In this document: positions 51,536 to 60,873 of the stretch, in pieces
Numbering within the stretch: position 1 is the first letter of the stretch
Layout: each line of letters opens with the position of its first letter
Source of the DNA: Antedon bifida
Taxonomy: Eukaryota; Echinodermata; Crinoidea; Comatulida; Antedonidae
Assembly: GCA_963402885.1 (NCBI GenBank)
Contig: OY727094.1
Location: 26,538,501 to 26,602,500 of the forward strand
Length of the DNA: 64,000 bases
Direction of reading: 5' to 3'
Program-made: the position numbers and the translations under genes
Notes under the pieces: generated by a model
Databases searched by the model: none
Seen by the model: the letters and a program-made list of their open reading frames with translations, nothing else
What the model was told of the DNA's origin: nothing

Positions 51536-52482
51536 TATGGAACGCCTCCTCTGCCTTCAGTTCACATTTATCATGCAGTACACACCAATGGTCATGCAGT
51601 ACACACCAATGGTCATGCAGTACACACCAATGGTCATGCAGTACACACCAATCGTCATGCAGTACACACCAATCGTCATGCAGTACACACCAAACATCAT
51701 GCAGTACACACCAAACGTCATGCAGTACACACCAATCGTCATGCAGTACACACCAATGGTCATGCAGTACACACCAAACATCATGCAGTACACACCAAAC
51801 ATCATGCAGTACACACCAATCGTCATGCAGTACACACCAATCGTCATGCAGTCAAATATTGCGTAATTTATACCGCCACCTATCGACAAAATCCAATATC
51901 ACGTGACGTTTATTAGAAGACTGTAAAACTAAGGCTATTCAAACTGTATACTACAGCAACTCACGATGTCTACTACTACATCGCACGTGCTTTATGACTA
52001 AAATGGCTGGCAAAACTATTACAGAAATCTTGGAATCTATAGGACGTAGGCGCGGCTAGGAGGCCATTGTAATCATTGAATTCCATAAAAGAAATAATAA
52101 ATAGTCTTAGTTTTACAGCCGTCTAATAAACGTCACGTGATATTCGATTTTGTCGATAGGTGGCGGTATAAATTACGCAATATTTGACTGCATGACGATT
52201 GGTGTGTACTGCATGATGTTTGGTGTGTACTGCATGACCATTGGTGTGTACTGCATGGCGATTGGTGTGTACTGCATGACGATTGGTGTGTACTGCATGA
52301 TGTTTGGTGTGTACTGCATGACGATTGGTGTGTACTGCATGATGTTTGGTGTGTACTGCATGACGATTGGTGTGTACTGCATGATGTTTGGTGTGTACTG
52401 CATGACGATTAGTGTGTACTGCATGACGATTGGTGTGTACTGCATGATAAATGTGAACTGAAGGCAGAGGAGGCGTTCCATA
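51536..52482. mobile_element. Foldback element FB-3, inverted twin of FB-1
   Basis: 947 bp, the same length as FB-1. Its left arm carries the exact unit order of FB-1's right arm and its right arm that of FB-1's left arm. The core reads as the reverse complement of FB-1's, and I found no difference by eye. Target duplication GATTTT (51530-51535, 52483-52488), unlike FB-1's. It is the same element inserted elsewhere in the opposite orientation. Confidence 0.92.
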
Positions 52483-52488
52483 GATTTT

Positions 52489-53585
52489 TAAGGAACGCCT
52501 CCTCTGCCTTCAGTTCACAATGGTCATGCAGTACACACCAATCGTCATGCAGTACACACCAATCGTCATGCAGTACACACCAATGGTCATGCAGTACACA
52601 CCAATCGTCGTTCACATTTATCATGCAGTACACACCAATCGTCATGCAGTACACACCAATCGTCATGCAGTACACACCAATCGTCATGCAGTACACACCA
52701 ATCGTCATGCAGTACACACCAAACATCATGCAGTACACACCAATCGTCATGCAGTACACACCAAACATCATGCAGTACACACCAATGGTCATGCAGTACA
52801 CACCAATTGTCATGCAGTACACACCAATCGTCATGCAGTACACACCAATCGTCATGCAGTGAAATATTGCGTAATTTATACCGCCACCTATCGACAAAAT
52901 CGAATATCACGTGACGTTTATTAGACGGCTGTAAAACTAGGCCATCGACTCTAAGATTTCTTTTATGTTTGACATACTGTACTTATTTTAACCGCTACAC
53001 ATCTCTGTGAATGCTCTGTTTTTTATATATACAATAATTTATTATGCGAGACACAGGCGCGGCTAGGAGGCCATTGCAATTATTGAATTCCATAAAAGAA
53101 GTTTAAATAGTCTTAGTTTTACAGCCGTCTAATAAACCTCACGCGATATTCGATTTTGTCGATAGGTGGCGGTATAAATTACGCAATATTTGACTGCATG
53201 ACGATTGGTGTGTACTGCATGACAATTGGTGTGTACTGCATGATGTTTGGTGTGTACTGCATGACGATTGGTGTGTACTGCATGACGATTGGTGTGTACT
53301 GCATGATAAATGTGAACGACGATTGGTGTGTACTGCATGACAATTGGTGTGTACTGCATGACCATTGGTGTGTACTGCATGACGATTGGTGTGTACTGCA
53401 TGACGATTGGTGTGTACTGCATGACGATTGGTGTGTACTGCATGACGTTTGGTGTGTACTGCATGATGTTTGGTGTGTACTGCATGACGATTGGTGTGTA
53501 CTGCATGACGATTGGTGTGTACTGCATGACGATTGGTGTGTACTGCATGATAAATGTGAACTGAAGGCAGAGGAGGCGTTCCATA
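52489..53585. mobile_element. Foldback element FB-4, abutting FB-3
   Basis: 1097 bp. Begins TAAGGAACGCC (one change from the consensus TATGG) and ends CGTTCCATA. The flanks are GATTTT at 52483-52488, shared with FB-3, and GATTTT at 53586-53591. Both arms contain an internal second copy of the array-start motif GTTCACATTTATCATGCAG (about 52609 and, inverted, about 53307). The core is of the FB-2 type. Confidence 0.9.
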
Positions 53586-53591
53586 GATTTT

Positions 53592-55797
53592 GATACAAAA
53601 TAAAGTTTTAGAAAATTCAATTTAAATGACGTCATGATAATAAAATCGTTGTATTGTCAAAATATGTTATTGCTGTTAGTAATCATGACGTCATTTGATT
53701 GAATATGAGTATGAACCATAACTATGTTATTACTGATTACCGTTGTTTGTATTACCTTCGCAAAGGTCGATTGTGGGTGTGTGTTACTTGGTCGAGTGGC
53801 CGAGCGGTTAAAGCTTGGTTCCCACTTGTGACGCAACTTAACGAAACCTACGCAACGTAAGCAAATGCCCTTCTAATAATTGTGTTTTGCCCCGCCTGCG
53901 TGAAATCAAACCTGTGATTTTTGCAGCACTATTGCGTCGTCGGTTCCCACTTGTTATTACGCAATACAGCACTTTGCGTCGATACGTCGCTGCGTTGCGT
54001 TCTAGTGGGAACCACGCTTTAGGCAGGACGCCGCAAACCGTAGCTATACAATACAATTGGCATAGACTCCTCGGCCTATCATGGTGGTAGAACAAGTCTT
54101 CTCGGATAAAGACGAACAGGTGACGTTTGGTCAGCACTCGACACGAAGAGACCTTTTAGGGGAAAAGAAAGTTGTGGGGGTAGGAATTATGTGTCGTTAA
54201 CACCTGTGCGCAATTCAGCCCAGTAGATTGCAAGTCGCAGTTATTTATTTAACCATTTACAAAATTACGAAATATCAAATAGTCTCTCCGAATAATGTTT
54301 TCCCTGAATAATGTTTTCCCGAATAATGTTTTTTCTGATAAATAATGCGTAATAATTATTTCAGTAGTATTTCACTCAGTTTCGGAGTGCTTTCATTGGA
54401 CGATTTTGGATCACATGGTGGGCAATAATACGCATTATTTAATGATTAACTTTCTTTTCGTGTACGAGAAATAAAATCTTTTCGCGTTTGGAAAATATTT
54501 TTTTATACTATTGCTTTTGAAATAAAACAGCGCCACCTATTTTGTACTTCTGCCGCGAAGATTTTTAATGTTATGACTGGTTTCGCGATAAAAGTACATT
54601 TTTGGAGAGATATGTACTAATTAAGACCGAAAAAGGCATTTAAAATTAGCTTTAGATCGTTTGTATGATTAATAGGAACATTTCTACAAGACGTAGATTC
54701 GTTGGAAAAACCTGAATTAGCCTAGATGAGTTCCAGTTGCTTGTCGATGTTTCGTAGTGGCATCGCTGCCTTTCTAGCCAGGCCTAATATTAGGCTAGGC
54801 ATATGCGCTTTAGCCTTGCTAGGCCTAGAATTTTTTTGGTCGTTTGTTGACATAATTACTACAGTAGGCATAGGCTTACCTTTTATTCAATCTGATTTCA
54901 AATGACAGGAATCTATTTTGATGTTATATAAAACAAATAATACATTTTTTATATTTGTGTAGGCCTAATGGTACAAATAATTATGGCTTCGCCTCGTTGA
55001 AATATAACATGACATTATTTGTACCATTACACTCATTAACATTCATTATTATTGTTTATTAAATTTTAAATTTATGTATAATTATGTTTGTATGATGTAG
55101 TATGTTTAAGCGGATATTAGCCCTTGGTGGCATTTGCAGCAATAAAGAAATTGAATTGAATAAATTGTTATTTTTTTTGCTACTCAGAGACAGCGGCGAT
55201 TAACAAACTCATAGAATACTAAATAAAGATGCATACAACATAAGTTCTGGCTTAAATAGTTTATTAGTAAATGAACATTCACCCATGTAAAACTGCACAT
55301 AAAAGTCATAAGCAAATATGTTATATATAGCAATAATTTTCCAATTATAAGTAAGCACAACAGGGATGTTCAGAGAAAAATAGCCCTTATTAAGTGTCTA
55401 AATATTGGGCGGGAGGGAGGGAAAATTGTCTTCAGCTTAAAGTGATCGTGTTAACAGAGAGCGTGCTTAATCAAAGAGGTCGAAAATCCGCCCTCTCCGT
55501 TCTCAAAATAGAATTGTGTTCCCGACCCAATTCTTGATTTTTGCTACTCGGAGACAGCGGCGATTAACAAACTCATAGAATACTAAATAAAGATGCATAC
55601 AACATAAGTTCTGGCTTAATAATAATTTTCCAATTCTAAGTAAGCACAACAGGGATGCTCAGAGAAAAATAGCCCGCGGCAGGTGCCAAGGCACCGCCAA
55701 GAGCAGCCCACCAAAGTGCAGGAAACAAGGAAGAATGTTCATTATTTGCTTTCTTTTTATATTAATGATATTTATTACTATTACCAGCATCGTCAGA
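53592..55797. other. 3' flank of HNMT-like copy B
   Basis: Start of the copy-B duplication segment (about 53725 on). Contains a SINE carrying a nested MITE (separate entry). A tandem pair at about 55186-55240 and 55543-55600 repeats GAGACAGCGGCGATTAACAA, separated by unrelated sequence. The 54240-54980 part matches 43060-43980. No gene is supported. Confidence 0.6.
53795..54180 (+). mobile_element. Deu-like SINE with nested AAGCTTGG MITE
   Basis: The SINE head GAGTGGCCGAGCGGTTA is broken by AAGCTTGGTTCCCACTTG...CTAGTGGGAACCACGCTT (53811-54019). The SINE resumes with TAGGCAGGACGCCG and CTTCTCGGATAAAGACGAAC. TA is duplicated at the junctions, as with Tc1/mariner-type insertion. In duplicate A (about 42880-42990) only the second half of this SINE remains. 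Confidence 0.82.
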
Positions 55798-57412
55798 TTA
55801 TTTTTTAACTACGAATGTTGAACAATCGATTTTCATGTATGTTTTACCATCCTCTTTAAAGCAGTATTCATTGCTGTCCAGAGCTTCGAAGATGGCCTTT
55901 TCTAGTTCTGGTGATGCACGCTCAGAAAAGTAATCAGCATGCGTTATGAAATCCAACAATAATTTTCCATTATCTGAGTTTCCGTCTACACATTCTGAAA
56001 TGTCTAGCTTTGAGTTTATAACATCCGTCATATAGTTTAAACCAAGACCGTCTATTATCTCTTCTATGTCTCGTCCAGTTGGAAAGTACCGCCATTGGTT
56101 ACCAAACATCTTCTTTCCAAATACTGATACTATCAGGATACTGAATATTAATAATTAATAATAATATTATTATTGTTTGTAGATTTTCCTGAAAATCGTA
56201 CCGTTAATCTTTACTAATCTATATTAAAAAATCAATAATAAAATGCATATCAAATGCTTTGGTTAGACGTAAGGTAAAGAAAATCAAACACAAAAAAACG
56301 TACCTGCATTATTAATTATGAGTAATATACCGCCCTCTAAAAGACTGTTAAACGCATCTTGAATAACTTGTTTCGGATCGTCCATATGACCCAAAACGTG
56401 GATGCAATGAATAAAATGGAACTTTCTAGTAGAATTCCGTGTCTACTAATACAAAACAAAACACGAATATAAACAAGTTTAAGTAAAACTATAGACAAAT
56501 ACCGTTAGCTAATTAAATAATTTACCTGTCCAGTAATTTCTACTATTGAATCACCTAGTGATTTACCCACCTAATACGATTCAATCGTTTTCGGAACGTA
56601 CTCAAGCGTGACGTTACTGTATTCGACTGATGATGCAATTGAAGATTTGAACTTTTCAATTTCTACTACATTGGGTTCCACTACAAGTTCGTTTATTTTA
56701 TGATTGATATTGCCAATGACATCAAACAAATGCATGTCCATTTGTCCTTTCAAAATACAGAATAGTGAAATGGTTGTAATTAGATTTTTCAATTTCGTTT
56801 TGTTGTTGTTGTTGTTGTACAATAGAAATACATACATATAATACATAAATAATGATATTCCTCACAACACAAGACAAAGTACAAGAAGTATAATGGTGGT
56901 GTGATTACTCTAATACGGTTGCAAACTACATTGTTTATGTATACTACTTTATGAAACAAAATAATATACGGTACATTTGGTATACGAAAATTAAATGACT
57001 ACAATTTAATTACTGAAATTTACAAACAATTTGACAAAAGCTCAATCAAATGATATAATGAATGGTTGAAGTTGCTTCAATCTGTGCTTGTTTATTTAAC
57101 CCTCATCTAAAATATATCATTTTACCCTTGTTTAAGTCAAACGTGCCTAAAGTCTTCTGACCTGCGTCACATGCTGAATAAGCGTTAGCTCTTCCCTGAT
57201 TTAGATTAATAATACTTACCAAATCCGCTGCCTATCCCCATCATTTCGACTATATTTTGTTCAATCTTGAGCAGGAAAGTTGACTTTATCAATTTTGAAA
57301 AGTCTTGTAGTATCCACGTTTTCATTTTGTTTTCTTGATCGGAAGCTTCACGAAACATTTTAAACGCCTCGGCATACCGTTTATCATTCTCCACGAGCGT
57401 TCCTAAAGACAT
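55798..57412 (-). pseudogene. HNMT-like methyltransferase copy B, broken
   Basis: Same family as copy A and very similar to it. Exon 1 57412-57220 is intact (SAM motif MMGIGSGFG). Exon 2 56746-56571 has lost 3 bp relative to A just before its donor, turning TAT-TAT-AAG into TAT-TAG, an in-frame stop. Exon 3 is 56442-56304, with NNA replacing HCA at its end. Exon 4 is recognisable only from about 56120 to 55798: the acceptor and the first roughly 17 codons (SHGMTQIL...) are replaced by unrelated sequence. The C-terminus STFVVKK is kept. With two independent lesions it is probably a pseudogene, although exon 1 has no damage. Confidence 0.85.
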
Positions 57413-58668
57413 GATTGCTTTTTCCAGTCTGAAAAAAAACCCCAACTAAATCTGACACAAAACACGACGAAGTTATATTGTATGTCTAGATTAGAAATTA
57501 AACATTAATCAAAAACACGCTTTGTAGGCATATTACGTAATTGAAAGTAAAATAGAGTATTTTGAATTTTAATTGAGTCATTTTACAGTAGTTGGATAAA
57601 ACCAGGAGTAGAACTACAGAATATCAACAAAGTTTAATTACCCTGTAACTCCAATGTAGTCTTACCAATAATAATTACACATAAGCCAAATAACATCCAC
57701 TAGTGCAAGTGGGAGATATACTGTACCAGCAGAAGAGCAAGACAGGAACTGACAAATTATGATTCAGAAGCTAACCATCATATTATAGTTAAATACCAGG
57801 GAGTTGTAAAGTAAGAGAAGAGAGCTCGAGGGTTTTCTTTCTGGTCTTGGCCGCCGCGCTCGTTAAAAACAGATAATATCAATTACCTAATGGCCAAGAG
57901 GTAATAAATCACAACCTATAATCCTGCCGATTACGTAACGTCTCCTTGGGTTTTAGGGTCATAGGTTACGTGAAAGATAGATCAGCCCAAGGTACTGCTT
58001 GCAAAAAACGAGTGTCGCGGCGTGGTATACGACAGCGAAAAATAGCGATTTATAGAGACGAGGAATATTTACTTGGCTTCGATAACGATTTAAGCGATAT
58101 AGAAAATGAAAATGTTGGTGATGACGAAAGTCTGTGTGTATGCAAAGAAGTAGGAACAGAGAATAATATGAATGTAGGCCTGACAAAAATTGTCGACAAA
58201 ATGAATTTTGTATCGAAAAAATGAATTTTGTATCGACATAATTCATTTTGTGTCGACAAAATGCATTTTGTATCGACAAAATTCATTTGTGTCGACAAAA
58301 TGCATTTTGTGTGCTGAGCCTACTCAAGCGTGAGAGAGAACGTTTCAAAATGCTAAAACTAACACTTTAAAATGTATAACTGATTTATCAAGAATACAAG
58401 AATAGATTATTTAAGCAACAGTCTAATATAATTATGAAAGTCTTAATAAAATAAAATTTGATGACCGATACTGAAAAGAACGACACTCATTTTAAGTGTA
58501 ATGACTCTTAATCGCTAGGCCCCTACGCACAATGGGCCAGCATTAATTCAAAGTGTACCAAAACTCCAAAATGGTATTTATGGCAATCCAAACTTTTTAA
58601 TATTATATTAGGAAGACATCTTACAGCTCACTATGCATGGCGGTCGGTTTGGTCGGTAAACTCACCTC
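57413..58668. other. 5' flank of copy B
   Basis: 57640-57770 matches the flank of copy A and 58490-58660 matches 49610-49930. A 92-codon frame at 57946-58224 (basic then acidic, no domain recognised) ends in the tandem repeat that follows. I do not call it a gene. Confidence 0.45.
58187..58312. repeat. Palindromic tandem repeat, TCGACAAAATGCATTTTGTG
   Basis: About six units of 17-20 bp. Each is close to a palindrome (AAAATGCATTTT, AAAATTCATTTT) separated by GTCGACA or ATCGACA. Both strands read through it in several frames, which explains the overlapping open frames here. Confidence 0.88.
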
Positions 58669-58803
58669 ATCTCCTTTCCACGCTGTCATCAATATGGATC
58701 CTTTACAGAGAATCCTAACAGACCTGAAACAGTGGAATATATATTTCCGAACCCAGGTCTGTTAGGATTCTCTGTAAAGGCAGCGTGGAATGGAGATGAG
58801 GGT
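58669..58803. mobile_element. Hairpin MITE, CTCATCTCC ends
   Basis: CTCATCTCCTTTCCACGCTG at the left pairs with CAGCGTGGAATGGAGATGAG at the right. A second inner arm, CCTTTACAGAGAATCCTAAC, pairs with GTTAGGATTCTCTGTAAAGG. The whole 135 bp can fold into one long stem with a small AT-rich loop. Only one copy in the window. Confidence 0.85.
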
Positions 58804-58884
58804 ACCCAGGCTTAGGCCTAAATGGTTGAGAAAAAATCGTGAGCGGGAATGACATACGCCACCAATAGTTTGACTTTTCAATTC

Positions 58885-59060
58885 AATTCAAACATTTCAT
58901 TCAAAACATTTCATTCAAAACATTTCATTCAAAACATTTCATTCAAAACATTTCATTCAAAACATTTCATTCAAAACATTGCATTCAAAACAATTTATTC
59001 AAAACAATTTATTCAAAACATTCAATTCAAAGCATTCAATTTAAAACATTTTATTCATAT
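58885..59060. repeat. Tandem repeat CATTCAAAACATTT, about 14 bp
   Basis: Ten or more units of (T)CATTCAAAACATT with drift to ATTCAAAACAATTT and ATTCAATTCAAAG. It fades into ATTCATAT-type units to about 59110. The frame across it (SKHFIQNI) is a repeat artefact. Confidence 0.9.
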
Positions 59061-59184
59061 ATCGCACCATTTAATTCATATCGATGCATTTCATTCACAT
59101 ATCGCGTCATAAAATTCATATCATCGAAATGTTGCGTAAACGGCGTTCCATAGAATCGGGTGAAAATTATAGTAATATACACAC

Positions 59185-59406
59185 CTGTCAAATCTTCATA
59201 TCTTATTGAGTCTCCTAAATTTTCAAGGAATTCCAATCTTAGTTTCCACCATCGAATGTGATGAATTGCAACGTTACAAATGTCAGTATATAAATCGTTG
59301 GCATCATTTAATTGATTTTTAGTTGCGTGATTAAAAACTGTTCTTTTCGTCGGCACAATTAAAATTATGACGTGATGTATCCCATTGGCTTTCGTACACC
59401 GGAAAC
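59185..59406 (-). pseudogene. Isolated exon-like fragment, possibly ABCC transporter
   Basis: A 222-bp open segment lies between a minus-strand acceptor (GATATTAG before GTTTCC) and donor (GACAG before GTGTGT), phase 1 to phase 1. It encodes about 74 residues with FNHATKNQLNDAND, an RW pair and WKLRLEFLENLGD. The order F..N...Y...RW..LRLE..N resembles the second membrane domain of ABCC/MRP transporters, but no other exon of such a gene is near. Could be a captured exon, a relic or chance; low confidence in the family. Confidence 0.3.
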
Positions 59407-59804
59407 CTAATATCATAACGAATACGTATACTATAATAATGTTTTAAAGTAAGGTATATGCGTTTAATGGTTGTGGTATAATACAATGAATTTTATTGAC
59501 TAGATGGTTCTTGAATACATAGTAATTTCAGCGTCAAAAAACTGGCGATTTCAAATGTATGTACCGCAGGACTATAAAACATTGTCGTTTACAGAAACAA
59601 ATAAATAGACACAATGATTTATGTATTTAACCAAAATTAGCACCATGGGAATTACTTCCGAAAGAGAAATTGTTCATATATTCTTTATAGTAAATTATTT
59701 ACTTTATATTTCTTTATTATCCACTCAGTAAAGATTTTTTTTAAAGGCCTATAATTTATATACCACTAAATAGAGTAAAACATTTGCGATTTAATACTTG
59801 ACTG

Positions 59805-60640
59805 TCTTAGTTAGAGTCAATTGAAATAGTAAAGTACATGTAACGATACACCACTACGACGTTTATATTTTTTTTAATTATTAATTAATACAAACGTTGA
59901 GAAGCAACTAACAGTAATAAAGTATTATGTTATTATGTGTTTATAATCTAAAAGTAAGGGCTACCCACACTCACAGTAATAAAGTGTATTAGTATATTCA
60001 TTTTGTTTATATTATATCTAACACTAACAGTACCAACACACACAATAAGAAATTTGCGATTCAAAAATGGTTTTATTTACAGTATTATATAGCATTACAA
60101 TACTATTTATGTTTATTCTCCAAGGGTCCATAAATTTACTTACTTGTGTGGTTAAACCAAATAATTTGGAATGTTCCATCCATTGCAAATCAATACATTT
60201 GTATAGGCCTAAACGTATATTAAATCTATCAAAATAGTTTTTTTTAAAGAAAATCGGCCTGTCTTCAACATTATGATGCTGTACTCGAGCTGTTCAACCG
60301 GTTTTCAGCCATTAAAAACAATTATCGTAGGAGGAGAAAGGAAAATACGAAGCATCCTCGTATTATTGTATGCGGGTATTTTTTACGATGGACATGCATT
60401 AGACAGTGTATACCACGATCAGAAAACACCCCTATTTGGGGCAAATCGTTGAACCTAAATTCGTTTTTATTGTCAATAACTAATTATCTAACTCAATTTA
60501 ATTAGTAAACAGGGTTACATAAGGTGGTTAAAATCAGTACCGAGATTCTAACCAACTTTATATACCATCGAGTAAACATTCTAGAAATAACGCGCAATTT
60601 ACCGATTTTTGCCCTTACGTAAATGTATATATAGATAATA
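59805..60640 (-). repeat. Dispersed ~850-bp repeat, copy 2
   Basis: Reverse-complement counterpart of 6645-7490 over almost its whole length, with some insertions and deletions (for example extra bases near 60640 and 60000). It lies downstream of HNMT-like copy C. A few scattered AATATAATGCTAAAACC words follow (60660, 60780). Confidence 0.75.
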
Positions 60641-60873
60641 TAATAGTAAATATTCATAATATAATGCTAAAACCAAATATAATACAAAACGTAAATATTT
60701 TGTTACATTTTTCACACAATATAGGCTTATTAGAAATAGGCCTATAATATAATTATTTTGATACATTAATGTTTATAATATAATGCTAAAACCATTATAA
60801 TACAAAGCGTATACTCATTACAATTGGGGACCTCAGTCCTGAGTGATGTTTGTGTCTACCAAACAAAAGTCAA

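Noticed and set aside
47278..53564. CRISPR-like array
   Set aside because: Units are contiguous 21-bp repeats with no unique spacers, and the DNA is eukaryotic.
47258..53635. Many long open frames of MQYTPIV, CSTHQSS, HAVHTNR or MTIGVYC repeats on both strands
   Set aside because: The unit is 21 bp, so every frame free of a stop in one unit stays open. Frames overlap on both strands, and the ends are transposon sequence, not start or stop contexts of a gene.
57946..58224. 92-aa protein gene
   Set aside because: No recognised domain, it runs into a palindromic tandem repeat for its C-terminus, and no splice or homology support.
59138..59153. GGCGTTCCATAG as a solo foldback end
   Set aside because: Only 11-12 bases match, and the array and inner block are missing, so chance is likely.
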